Positions 1 through 6,360 are shown, counted from the stretch's first letter. The stretch is DNA of 6,972 nucleotides from Dehalococcoidales bacterium (GCA_012974295.1 JAAXQM010000248.1:1-6972), one strand, 5' to 3'. Translations and numbers: made by a program. Notes: generated by a model not told the origin, from the letters alone.

Positions 1-140
1 GTTATGGTGCGACTGGAAACGGCGACAACAGGGTACCCCTTGCCACTGAGCCTTAGTGCCAGCGCCGTGCCCACCGTTCCCGCCCCGATGAAACCGATCT
101 TGGGTCGGGTGTCTTTCTGGTCTAGCCTTACTAACTTCAT
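1..140 (-). CDS. Rossmann-fold DUF2520-type protein, N-terminal part only
   Basis: This is the 5' end of a gene that runs off the left edge; about 46 codons are visible, starting at the ATG at 140-138. The start is preceded by an AAGGAG Shine-Dalgarno sequence (143-148), although the gap to the ATG is only about 2 nt. Residues about 14-31 read KIGFIGAGTVGTALALRL, a beta strand followed by a GxGxxG nucleotide-binding loop, and then a second strand (YPVVAVSSRT) ending in the SSR stretch usual for NADP-binding. This pattern is typical of the Rossmann-like/DUF2520 family, which resembles pyrroline-5-carboxylate reductase and ketopantoate reductase. The substrate cannot be told from this fragment. 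It is separated from mutM by a probable small RNA and its terminator, so it is probably a separate transcription unit. I saw no convincing promoter in 141-270, only AT-rich sequence around 195-202. Other NAD(P)-dependent dehydrogenases of the same fold remain possible. Confidence 0.75.
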   Translation of the reverse strand, partial: MKLVRLDQKDTRPKIGFIGAGTVGTALALRLSGKGYPVVAVSSRTI

Positions 141-142
141 AG

Positions 143-148
143 CTCCTT
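143..148 (-). promoter_or_regulatory. Ribosome binding site of the DUF2520-type gene
   Basis: The minus strand reads AAGGAG two bases before the ATG at 140. The spacing is shorter than the usual 5-9 nt, but no other in-frame ATG or GTG lies nearby, and an in-frame TGA closes the frame upstream. Confidence 0.5.
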
Positions 149-265
149 CAAGCCTTATCTGTAGCCGTGGCAAAGTTCAACGTATATATATTAAATGTCA
201 TCCCCATATTGACTGATGCTCATCGACAATGTCACTAACGCATTATGCATATCTAGGCCCTATAT

Positions 266-415
266 AATACAAAAACCTTCGCGGGCAGTGCCCGAGAAGG
301 CATTTTGATACTTGCTACTGTATGCCGTCTCGGTCGTTACCGATCCAAGCGACTTTGTTTCGCTATTTGCGCTACTTTTTTGTTCACCGCCCCGATATAA
401 CCGGGGTCGTTGTAC
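266..415 (-). ncRNA. Candidate structured small RNA between mutM and the DUF2520-type gene
   Basis: This is a probable independent transcript of about 150 nt. It starts near 415, below a near-consensus promoter (422-449), and ends at a minus-strand intrinsic terminator (271-300). Between them lie four further perfect short inverted repeats: 390-394/402-406 (CCCCG/CGGGG, 7-nt loop); 348-352/360-364 (AGCGA/TCGCT, 7-nt loop); 330-334/339-343 (TCGGT/ACCGA, 4-nt loop); and 308-311/320-323 (ATAC/GTAT), flanked by GGCAT/ATGCC at 299-303/322-326. The last pairing shares bases with the foot of the terminator stem. No ORF of useful length exists on this strand; the best is a GTG-started 16-codon frame. 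I do not see the signatures of SRP RNA, 6S RNA, tmRNA, RNase P, tRNA or any riboswitch I know. It could instead be a transcription-attenuation leader for the downstream gene, or a 3'-UTR-derived RNA of the polA-mutM mRNA. Confidence 0.5.
271..300 (-). terminator. Rho-independent terminator (minus strand)
   Basis: Positions 276-300 form a nearly perfect inverted repeat: CCTTC pairs with GAAGG, and CGGGCA with TGCCCG, with one internal mismatch and a minimal loop. On the minus strand it is followed at once by five U (271-275), then GUAUU. On the plus strand only four T follow, after a short gap, so it may work weakly there too. It would end the candidate small RNA and any read-through from polA-mutM. 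Confidence 0.8.
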
Positions 416-421
416 TTTTAG

Positions 422-449
422 ATTATCATGCGCTTTATTAATTTGTCAA
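422..449 (-). promoter_or_regulatory. Sigma70-type promoter just after mutM
   Basis: The minus strand carries a consensus -35 box TTGACA (449-444), a 16-bp spacer and a -10 box GATAAT (427-422, five of six consensus bases). The -35 box begins 19 bp after the mutM stop codon. Transcription would start near 415 and run into the hairpin-rich segment that ends at the 271-300 terminator. No protein gene follows within reach, which is why a non-coding product is proposed. Confidence 0.65.
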
Positions 450-467
450 GTTAGCTTGAGAAAAAGT

Positions 468-1283
468 TTACGAATTGCGCTGGCAGTTGGGACAGAAGTA
501 GGCACCCCGCTGGCGAATTGGTATCCGCTCAATGATAGTACCACAAACAGGACAGGGCTTTCCCACCCGATGCGCTGCTTTGAACATAGACTGCGCCGTA
601 CCTGGCTCACCATTAGGGCGACTGTAATCGTTAATACTGGCTCCATAGTTACCTATAGCCTCCTCGAGCACCCGGCGTATGGCCCTGTACAGCCGATCTA
701 CCTCATCTGCTGACAGGCTATTTGTTGCTCTCAAGGGATGTAGGGAGGCGGCAAAGAGAGCTTCATCAGCATACATATTACCAATACCGGCAAGGAATCT
801 CTGATCGCAGAGAACAGCTTTGATAGGTGCCGAGTACCTTTTGGACCATTCACCCAGATCCGCAGCCGTAAAGGCGGGGTCTAGTGGTTCAGGACCCAGC
901 TTCCCTACAACGGTATTTTCATCTGGTACCAGCCATATCAAACCAAGTTTGCGCGGGTCACGAAAGTAGAGCCCTGCTCCGTTATCGACATGGAATGTAT
1001 TTCGGGTGTATGGATCGGATGCATTCCTGGAATCGAGAAGCAAGGAGCCGCTCATTCTGAAGTGCAAGACGAGTGCCTCACCATTTGCCAGGCGAAAAAT
1101 TAGATATTTCCCACGCCTGTCAATCTCCTTAATACACAATCCCTGCAGGCGATTGCAGAACTCCTCGGGCGATGGAGTTTGCACCGCCCTGGGCCAATGT
1201 AAAGTGACACCGGTAAAGCATCGGCCCACCATCATGGAGGACAGGTCCCTTTTCATTGTCTCCACTTCGGGTAACTCTGGCAT
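468..1283 (-). CDS. mutM: Formamidopyrimidine-DNA glycosylase (Fpg/MutM)
   Basis: A bifunctional DNA glycosylase/AP lyase that excises 8-oxoguanine and formamidopyrimidines; cytoplasmic, base-excision repair. The 271-residue length is normal. It begins MPELPEVETM, giving the catalytic Pro2 (Schiff-base nucleophile) and Glu3. Lys59 lies in RRGKYLIF. The helix-two-turn-helix contains GIGNMYADEALF (about 166-177). The C-terminal zinc finger is C244-x2-C247-x16-C264-x2-C267 with Arg259 on the beta-hairpin loop, so all key residues are present. Met77 and Arg111 of the damage-reading wedge are kept, but the usual Phe after Arg-Lys/Arg is Leu113 (DPRKLG). The start ATG has a good AGGGGAG ribosome site (1292-1298) about 8 nt upstream. 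The gene follows polA by 202 bp, a gap largely occupied by a repeat copy. It may be co-transcribed with polA, or use a weak promoter (-10 TAAAAT at 1325-1320). Confidence 0.97.
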   Translation of the reverse strand: MPELPEVETMKRDLSSMMVGRCFTGVTLHWPRAVQTPSPEEFCNRLQGLCIKEIDRRGKYLIFRLANGEALVLHFRMSGSLLLDSRNASDPYTRNTFHVDNGAGLYFRDPRKLGLIWLVPDENTVVGKLGPEPLDPAFTAADLGEWSKRYSAPIKAVLCDQRFLAGIGNMYADEALFAASLHPLRATNSLSADEVDRLYRAIRRVLEEAIGNYGASINDYSRPNGEPGTAQSMFKAAHRVGKPCPVCGTIIERIPIRQRGAYFCPNCQRNS

Positions 1284-1291
1284 TTTTCGCT

Positions 1292-1298
1292 CTCCCCT
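1292..1298 (-). promoter_or_regulatory. Ribosome binding site of mutM
   Basis: AGGGGAG on the minus strand lies 8 nt before the ATG at 1283. It fixes the start, in agreement with the invariant N-terminal MPELPE. Confidence 0.75.
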
Positions 1299-1327
1299 GC
1301 TGTTAGAAATGAGGTTAATATTTTATG

Positions 1328-1446
1328 AGAATGATGAAATGGTCTTCATTAACCCCCTATATCCCCCAGTCTTGGGGGACTTTTGAGGCTGGGGGACACC
1401 CCCGGACCCCCGGCAGGATGTATCCTGCGCCTCTTTTTCAGCAGTC
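1328..1446 (+). repeat. Intergenic repeat copy 1 (full length, between polA and mutM)
   Basis: A 119-bp element. The left end AGAATGATGAAATGG (1328-1342) is roughly inverted at the right end (CTTTTTCAGCAGTC, 1433-1446), with 10 of 14 positions pairing. Inside are three compact GC hairpins: CCCCCA/TGGGGG (1363-1379), GGGGG-ACA-CCCCC (about 1391-1403) and GCAGGA/TCCTGC with a 4-nt loop (1413-1428), the last followed by CTCTTTTT. The order and wording match copies at 4240, 6261 and 6776. It carries no ORF. Orientation is arbitrary; all copies are given in the plus orientation. No clear target-site duplication is visible. Confidence 0.85.
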
Positions 1447-1485
1447 AACTTGTTTGTAGACTATCGGTCATCTTATGTTCTTTAC

Positions 1486-4191
1486 TTAATTCAGCTCCCC
1501 CCAATTTGGGCCGGTTTTGACCTCGACTGTAAGCGGAACGCTGAGCTTCAGAGCATTGGGCATCATCTCCGCAACAAGGCCCTTCATCAAGTCAAGCTCT
1601 TCCTGGGGTACCTCGAAGACAAGTTCATCGTGAACCTGGAGGATCATCTTTGCCTTTAACCCCTGCCTATCCATCTCCCTCTTTATGTCAATCATTGCCA
1701 GCTTGACGATATCAGCAGCGGTGCCCTGAACGGGCATGTTTATCGCCATGCGCTCCGCCGCTGCCCTCACCTGACCATTGGAGGAATTGATTTCCGAGAT
1801 ATATCTTCTTCTGCCTAGAACCGTCTCCACGTATCCCCGATCCCTGGCCTGGCTCTTTGTCGCTTCGATATACGCTTTCACCCCGCTATGCTTCTCAAAG
1901 TAGGTATTAATAAATCCAGAGGCCTCCTCACGGGAAAGTGTGGTAGCCTGCTCCAGCCCGTAGCCACTCATACCATAGATCACCCCGAAGTTCACCGTCT
2001 TGGCCACCCGTCGCATATCCGGCGTCACCTCAGCAGCAGGTACGTCGAAAACCTGGGAGGCAGTAGCCGTATGGATGTCCTCATCATTATGAAAAGCGTC
2101 AAGGAGACGAGCATCCTGGGAAAGATGCGCCATAACACGGAGGTCGATCTGGGAATAATCACCGCTCAGCAGCAGGAAGCCATCGCTGGCGATAAAGGCT
2201 TTCCTCACCTGCTGGCCCAGCTCGCCGCGAATGGGGATATTCTGCAGGTTGGGGTCGCTGGAGGATAGCCGCCCGGTCGACGTACCTGTCTGGTTGAAGC
2301 TGGTGTGCACCCTTCCTGTTTTCGGGTTGATTATGGCGGGGAGGACATCTATATAGGTGGATTTTAGCTTCATTAACTGGCGATACTCAACAAGCAGCTC
2401 AATGACTGGATGAGTGCCCTTTAACCACTCGAGGACAGCGGCATCGGTGGAATAGCCACTCTTGGTCCTCCGACCCCCGGGGAGTTTGATCTCCTCAAAA
2501 AGAATGGAGCCAAGTTGTTTCGGAGAGTTGATATTAAAGCTGTGGCCGGCACAGTCATAAATCTGGTCCTCCAGCTCCTTCATACGCTCCCCAAGGGTTT
2601 GGGACATCGCCCACAGGGATTCCTTATCCAGCGCCACCCCGTTCCGCTCCATGTTGAGGAGTACGGGAATCAGAGGCATCTCCATCTCGGCAAAGAGTTG
2701 CCACAACCCCTGCTCCCTTAACTCCCCCTCAAACAATCCCGCCAGCCGTCCCGTGATGTCGGCATCAGCGCAAGCATACTTAGCCGCCGACTCGATGGCT
2801 ACATAATCCATCGAGGTTTGCTTCGCCCCGGTGCCGATGAGTTCGGTGATTGGTGTCATCTCTACGCCCAGCTTATTGAAGGCCAGGGACTTGAGTCCAA
2901 GCGCTTTCTCGCCCAGTAGATAGGCAGCGATCATGGTATCGAAGCTCAGGTTTCTAAGCTCGATTCCATGCTCGGCAAGCACCATCATGTCATATTTGCC
3001 ATTTTGAGCAACCTTTGAAATTTTAATATCTTCTATAAGGGGCTTGAGTCTTTCGAGAACGTGGTCCATAGGAAGTTGCGAACCTAAACGATGTCCTACA
3101 GGCACATAGTAGGCTTTAACAGGCTCGCAGGAAAAGGATAAACCCACCAGCCCCGCATACATGGGCTCTTTGCCTGTTGTCTCCAGATCGATAGTGAAGG
3201 AGGGAACAGCCTGCAGCTTGGCGATAAGCTCCTCCAGAGCTTGTGGTGTATCTACGATCTGGTAATCTCCCTCCAATGCCGCCGCCTTCCCCGCCTCTGT
3301 GCTCTCCCCGGTGCCCAGCTCACCGAGCTTAGCCAGCAGCCTATTAAACTCGAGCTCGCGGAAGAGCGCTGTCACTTGAGATCGATCGAAGGCTGATATG
3401 GCACAGGCATCACGGTCCAAATTGATAGGGACATCAGTTACTATAGTGGCCAGCCTCTTGCTAAGGTGCGCTTTCTCGACATTTTGCAGCGCCTGCTGCA
3501 CTTTGGGAGGAGATACCTCCTGAATATGGGCCACTATTTCCTCGATGCTTCCAAACTGCTGGAGCAGCTTCACCGCTGTTTTCTCTCCGATGCCGGCGAC
3601 GCCGGGGATGTTGTCCGATGGATCGCCTTTTAATCCTTTCAGATCAGCAATCTGGTGAGGAGAGATGCTATAGCGCTCCATGACCTTCCCTTCATCGTAG
3701 AGAATGGTATCGCTGAAAGTCTTACCCGGTCGCGGTAAAAGCACCCGCACACTGGGGGAGACAAGCTGCAATATATCCAAATCGCCGGTGACAATTACGG
3801 TATCTATTCCTTGATCCGAGGCTTGATGGGAAAGTGTACCGAGGATATCGTCAGCCTCGAAACCCTCCACTTCGAAACTGGGTATATTCAAAGCCGCCAC
3901 AAGCTGGTGCACCCGATGGAATTGGCTCTTTAGTTCCTCAGGCATTGGGGGGCGCTGCGCTTTATATTCAGCGAACTCCAGATGCCGGAAGGTCGGCGCC
4001 GGGTAATCGAAAGCGACAGCACAATGGGTAGGTTTAAGCTCGGCAAGCACCTTGATGACCATGTTAGCAAAGCCAAATACCGCCCCGGTAGCCTCCCCTG
4101 TTTTGGTCACAGTCAGAGAGGGTAGGGCATGAAAAGCGCGATGGATAAGGGCATTGCCGTCGAAGAGTACAAGCACTGGTTTATTGGTCAT
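1486..4191 (-). CDS. polA: DNA polymerase I (PolA), three-domain, proofreading motifs intact
   Basis: Fills repair gaps and removes Okazaki primers. 901 residues from the ATG at 4191. Residues 1-290: 5' nuclease, with DGNALIHRAF, EADD (112-115), GDLD (Asp137, Asp139) and the H3TH GDPSDNIPGVAGIGEKTA. About 310-500: 3'-5' exonuclease with DLE (Asp335, Glu337), NGKYD (Asp401) and YACAD (Tyr472, Asp476), so proofreading looks active. About 510-901: polymerase with motif A DYSQIDLR (Asp678), motif B RRVAKTVNFGVIYG (Lys731, Phe735) and motif C VHDEL (Asp855). Motif A has Asp683 where Pol I normally has Glu (E. coli Glu710, the ribose-excluding residue). The frame stays open up to an ATG at 4260, but those extra 23 codons include repeat copy 3 and the promoter; homology begins at TNKPVLVLFDGNA. 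A GTG at 4200 is a less likely alternative start. mutM follows downstream. Confidence 0.97.
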   Translation of the reverse strand: MTNKPVLVLFDGNALIHRAFHALPSLTVTKTGEATGAVFGFANMVIKVLAELKPTHCAVAFDYPAPTFRHLEFAEYKAQRPPMPEELKSQFHRVHQLVAALNIPSFEVEGFEADDILGTLSHQASDQGIDTVIVTGDLDILQLVSPSVRVLLPRPGKTFSDTILYDEGKVMERYSISPHQIADLKGLKGDPSDNIPGVAGIGEKTAVKLLQQFGSIEEIVAHIQEVSPPKVQQALQNVEKAHLSKRLATIVTDVPINLDRDACAISAFDRSQVTALFRELEFNRLLAKLGELGTGESTEAGKAAALEGDYQIVDTPQALEELIAKLQAVPSFTIDLETTGKEPMYAGLVGLSFSCEPVKAYYVPVGHRLGSQLPMDHVLERLKPLIEDIKISKVAQNGKYDMMVLAEHGIELRNLSFDTMIAAYLLGEKALGLKSLAFNKLGVEMTPITELIGTGAKQTSMDYVAIESAAKYACADADITGRLAGLFEGELREQGLWQLFAEMEMPLIPVLLNMERNGVALDKESLWAMSQTLGERMKELEDQIYDCAGHSFNINSPKQLGSILFEEIKLPGGRRTKSGYSTDAAVLEWLKGTHPVIELLVEYRQLMKLKSTYIDVLPAIINPKTGRVHTSFNQTGTSTGRLSSSDPNLQNIPIRGELGQQVRKAFIASDGFLLLSGDYSQIDLRVMAHLSQDARLLDAFHNDEDIHTATASQVFDVPAAEVTPDMRRVAKTVNFGVIYGMSGYGLEQATTLSREEASGFINTYFEKHSGVKAYIEATKSQARDRGYVETVLGRRRYISEINSSNGQVRAAAERMAINMPVQGTAADIVKLAMIDIKREMDRQGLKAKMILQVHDELVFEVPQEELDLMKGLVAEMMPNALKLSVPLTVEVKTGPNWGELN

Positions 4192-4200
4192 CTCCGCCAC

Positions 4201-4230
4201 ATTATAATTCCCCCCATTTGCATATGGCAA
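4201..4230 (-). promoter_or_regulatory. polA promoter, predicted nearly leaderless mRNA
   Basis: The minus strand has -35 TTGCCA (4230-4225), an 18-bp spacer and a perfect -10 TATAAT (4206-4201). Only nine bases separate the -10 box from the ATG at 4191, so transcription would start about 0-4 nt before that ATG. This supports 4191 as the start and gives a leaderless or nearly leaderless transcript. The GGAG touching the ATG is too close to work as a normal ribosome site. The promoter begins 9 bp inside the end of repeat copy 3. Confidence 0.65.
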
Positions 4231-4239
4231 TCTATTGTG

Positions 4240-4313
4240 AGAATGCTGAAATAGTCCCAATCACCCCCCAGACCCCCGGCAGGAAGTATCCTGTACTTCT
4301 TTTTCAGCAGTCT
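4240..4313 (+). repeat. Intergenic repeat copy 3 (internally deleted, upstream of polA)
   Basis: A 74-bp short form of the same family, with both ends kept. AGAATGCTGAAATAG (4240-4254) pairs with the inverse of 4299-4313 at 13 of 15 positions, the best terminal inverted repeat of the set. The GCAGGA/TCCTGT hairpin and CTTCTTTTT tract remain. About 45 bp containing the two C/G-run hairpins are missing compared with copies 1 and 5, and the junction falls in a run of C, as expected for slippage or recombination between the repeated CCCCC blocks. Confidence 0.8.
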
Positions 4314-4323
4314 AATAGAAATA

Positions 4324-5247
4324 CTATTCCCAGCGGAAGAAACGGATGGCCCCAATCAAACAGACCACAAGCCAACCGCCGAGCACGGCTGCATTGATGT
4401 AATGTGGGTGCAAGGCAGAGGAGCCGACCATTATCTGCCTGAGGGAATCACCTAGGTAGGTGAGCGGCATAGCATTCATTATGGGTATCATGAAGTCAGG
4501 CATCATCTCGGCGGGGAAGAAAATGCCCGAGAGGAACATCATGGGGAACTGGATGGACATGAGCAACGGCATGGCTGTCCGCTCCGTTTTAGCAAAAGCC
4601 GATAGTAAATAACCCAGAGCTAGAAAGGCCAGTGTTCCCAGTATGATCATGCTTATCAGGAACAACCAGCTTCCCAACATTGGGACATCGAACACCAACC
4701 TGGCGATAATGATAATGAGAGCTGCCTGCACCAGGGCAACCATAAGCCGGAAAATGACGGTGCTTATGATCATGGTGGACCGCCTCAATGGTGTAGCACC
4801 AAGCCGCTTAAGCACCTTATTCTCTCGCTCTGTAACCAACTCTACAGCAGCGAAGATACCCAGCTGCATCAGGGCCATTGCCAAGACACCGGGCACCAGG
4901 TAATCGATAGCGCGAAGATCATATGTCTGCAGCGTTTTCCCTTCGACCTGGATTAGTGATGGTGCCTGAGATAGGGCGCGGTCAAACCCATCTATGACCT
5001 TTTCGATAATGGGTATCAGCACCTGAGACGATGTGGTCTGCGTCGGGTCATAGTATATCTCGATTTGACCCTTATTACCCTTAGATATTGTCTCTCCAAA
5101 GTCAGGCAGAACGATAATGACCGCTCTGCGGTCGCCGTCTTCAAGCGCCTGCAGCTCATTGTCCCGTTCACCGATTTGTACCTCGAGTACCTCTGGCTCC
5201 TGTAGAGCAGCGGATAGCCCCTGGGCTACTTCTGAATTATCTTCCAT
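4324..5247 (-). CDS. ABC-2 type permease, N-terminally truncated (possible pseudogene)
   Basis: Membrane subunit of an exporter of the daunorubicin/multidrug ABC-2 type, partner of the ATPase upstream. From the ATG at 5247, 307 residues: an extracytoplasmic domain (about 1-110), then five hydrophobic segments (about 115-136, 158-186, 193-219, 224-246, 284-303). The family-typical RENKVLKRLGATPLRRS stretch sits at 141-157 and FLSGIFFPAEMMP at 238-250. Family members normally start with a cytoplasmic lead and a first membrane helix before the extracytoplasmic domain; both are absent here. The same frame stays open upstream and codes FIFGAVFSGG...SVGLV (5307-5248), clearly the end of helix 1, but this overlaps the 3' end of the ATPase gene and has no ATG, GTG or TTG before 5247. 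The Met at 5247 therefore looks like an internal residue, and no strong ribosome site precedes it. Without helix 1 the protein may be non-functional or of altered topology. Confidence 0.8.
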   Translation of the reverse strand: MEDNSEVAQGLSAALQEPEVLEVQIGERDNELQALEDGDRRAVIIVLPDFGETISKGNKGQIEIYYDPTQTTSSQVLIPIIEKVIDGFDRALSQAPSLIQVEGKTLQTYDLRAIDYLVPGVLAMALMQLGIFAAVELVTERENKVLKRLGATPLRRSTMIISTVIFRLMVALVQAALIIIIARLVFDVPMLGSWLFLISMIILGTLAFLALGYLLSAFAKTERTAMPLLMSIQFPMMFLSGIFFPAEMMPDFMIPIMNAMPLTYLGDSLRQIMVGSSALHPHYINAAVLGGWLVVCLIGAIRFFRWE

Positions 5248-5307
5248 AACCAGACCTACGGAGAAGGTAGTATCATCCCCTCCACTGAATACAGCGCCAA
5301 ATATAAA
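5248..5307 (-). pseudogene. Remnant of the permease first membrane helix inside the ATPase 3' end
   Basis: Twenty codons, in frame with the permease ATG at 5247, read FIFGAVFSGG, then DDTTFSVGLV, matching the way ABC-2 permeases leave helix 1 and enter their extracytoplasmic domain. They overlap the last codons of the ATPase in the +1 frame. The frame closes upstream at a TAA about 40 bp before this stretch, and no start codon lies between. This is a scar of a deletion that joined the two genes. Confidence 0.7.
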
Positions 5308-6190
5308 CGTCCTCCAATGTAGCTCTACGCACGTACAGATTGGTTAGCTGAATATTTCTCTGTTTAACCAGTTCCATAAGTGCCGAGATGGTGATTGGTA
5401 CTTCACTTGAATAGATTGTCCATTTGCCATTTTCCACTTGTGCATTGGTTACCCCTGCCACCTGTCCAAATACTTCCTCCTCGACATGCTGGTCCAGTTC
5501 AAACTCTATGGCTTCCTCTTTAAAGTGCTGGGCTATCAGCGTTTCCGGTGGATTAGTAGCGATGATTTCACCATGGTCGACTATGGCCAACCTGTCACAA
5601 AGACGTTCTGCCTCCTCCATATAGTGGGTCGTTATGAATACGGACTTGCCTTCGCTGCGGACATATTCGATTACTTCCCAGATGTTATGCCTGGACTGAG
5701 GGTCTAGGCCGGAACTTGGCTCGTCCAGGAACAGGATACTGGGGTTGTTAACCATTGCCAGAGCCACCGATAGCCGCTGTTGCTGTCCGCCTGAGAGGTT
5801 AATGCAACGTTTATTCCGACTATCTTCAAGCTCTACCATTTCTATGAGCTTGTCTGCCGAGACCTGGTTGGGGAAAAAGCTACCGAAAAGGTCAAGTACC
5901 TCACGGACGGAGAGCCTGGGATACAGAGAGGTGGTCTGAAGCTGCACTCCTATATTGGCCTTTACCTGTCTTTGGTGCTGCCTTATATTCATTCCCAGCA
6001 CCTCCACCTCACCCGAATCAGCATTTCGGATCCCCTCCACTATCTCCATGGTTGTTGTCTTGCCAGCTCCGTTCGGGCCCAACATACCGAATATCTCGCC
6101 CTTTGATACGCTGAAGCTAATCCCCTTCACTGCCTCAACGTCGCCGTAGCTTTTGTAGAGGTTCTTGACCTCGATAACTGTGTCTATCAT
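5273..6190 (-). CDS. ABC transporter ATPase (DrrA/CcmA-like exporter), C-terminal tail altered
   Basis: Nucleotide-binding subunit that hydrolyses ATP to drive the ABC-2 permease encoded next. 305 residues from the ATG at 6190, preceded by AGGA six nt upstream. An in-frame TTG at 6241 is rejected because it coincides with the -35 box. Motifs: Walker A GPNGAGKTT (38-46), Q-loop region VQLQTTSLYP (82-91), signature LSGGQQQR (132-139), Walker B SILFLDEP (151-158), D-loop SGLD (160-163) and switch His189 in ITTHYMEEAE. The C-terminal part (about 215-295) is the usual accessory region and ends ATLEDV, which in relatives is followed by a short tail such as FLxLTGR. Here the frame instead runs into YIWRCIQWRG and stops, because the DNA past LEDV is permease sequence in another frame. 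The ATPase core is complete, so the protein itself may still be active. Substrate unknown. Confidence 0.92.
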   Translation of the reverse strand: MIDTVIEVKNLYKSYGDVEAVKGISFSVSKGEIFGMLGPNGAGKTTTMEIVEGIRNADSGEVEVLGMNIRQHQRQVKANIGVQLQTTSLYPRLSVREVLDLFGSFFPNQVSADKLIEMVELEDSRNKRCINLSGGQQQRLSVALAMVNNPSILFLDEPSSGLDPQSRHNIWEVIEYVRSEGKSVFITTHYMEEAERLCDRLAIVDHGEIIATNPPETLIAQHFKEEAIEFELDQHVEEEVFGQVAGVTNAQVENGKWTIYSSEVPITISALMELVKQRNIQLTNLYVRRATLEDVYIWRCIQWRG

Positions 6191-6212
6191 ACTCTGTCCT
6201 GTATAAACGCCA

Positions 6213-6241
6213 ATTCTAGCTGGCTTGCCCGGTTCCGTCAA
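6213..6241 (-). promoter_or_regulatory. Promoter of the ABC exporter genes
   Basis: The minus strand has -35 TTGACG (6241-6236), a 17-bp spacer and -10 TAGAAT (6218-6213), each one base off consensus. Transcription would start near 6206, giving a leader of about 15 nt with an AGGA ribosome site before the ATG at 6190. Repeat copy 4 begins 20 bp upstream of the -35 box. Confidence 0.65.
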
Positions 6242-6260
6242 CAGCTCGTAAAGGTGAAAG

Positions 6261-6360
6261 AGACTACTGAAATAGTCTCAATCAACCCCTAATCCCCCAA
6301 TCCTGGGGACTCTTTTGAAGCTGGGGGAACCCCCAGTGCAGCAATGGATCTGTGGCTGTC
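6261..6360 (+). repeat. Intergenic repeat copy 4 (decayed right end, upstream of ABC genes)
   Basis: The left end AGACTACTGAAATAG (6261-6275) and the following C-rich and G-rich hairpin segments match copies 1 and 5. The left end has become a perfect small palindrome (AGACTA/TAGTCT, 6261-6278). CTGGGGG-AA-CCCCCAG (about 6320-6335) is a perfect 7-bp hairpin. Beyond 6336 similarity fades: GCAGCAATGGATCTG only loosely follows the GCAGGAxGTATCCTG hairpin, and the right terminal repeat is not recognisable. The right boundary is approximate. Confidence 0.7.

Noticed and set aside
266..415. The structured spacer as tRNA, SRP RNA, 6S RNA or tmRNA
   Set aside because: No T-loop GGTTCRA pattern, no SRP tetraloop/GGAAGCAGCC-like segment, no long single 6S-type hairpin, and no alanine-tRNA-like end pair were found.
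312..713. Plus-strand open frame of 133 codons
   Set aside because: It lies antisense to the 3' half of mutM and the structured spacer, has no ribosome site and no recognisable domain; mutM on the other strand is certain.
1413..1438. Repeat hairpin plus T tract read as an intrinsic terminator for the neighbouring genes
   Set aside because: The T tract lies on the plus strand, while all genes here run on the minus strand, where no U run follows the hairpin. Because the same motif recurs in other copies, it is better treated as part of the repeat.
1888..2268. Plus-strand open frame of 126 codons inside polA
   Set aside because: Antisense to the strongly conserved polymerase domain; composition is a shadow of polA codons.
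4192..4260. Longer N terminus of PolA starting at the ATG at 4260
   Set aside because: The extra residues are encoded by the end of repeat copy 3 and by the -35 and -10 boxes; family homology begins just after 4191.
4643..4903. Plus-strand open frame of 86 codons inside the permease
   Set aside because: Antisense shadow of the hydrophobic helices, with no ribosome site or family likeness.
6191..6241. Longer ATPase start at the TTG at 6241
   Set aside because: The TTG is the first triplet of the predicted -35 box and has no ribosome site; the ATG at 6190 has AGGA at proper spacing.
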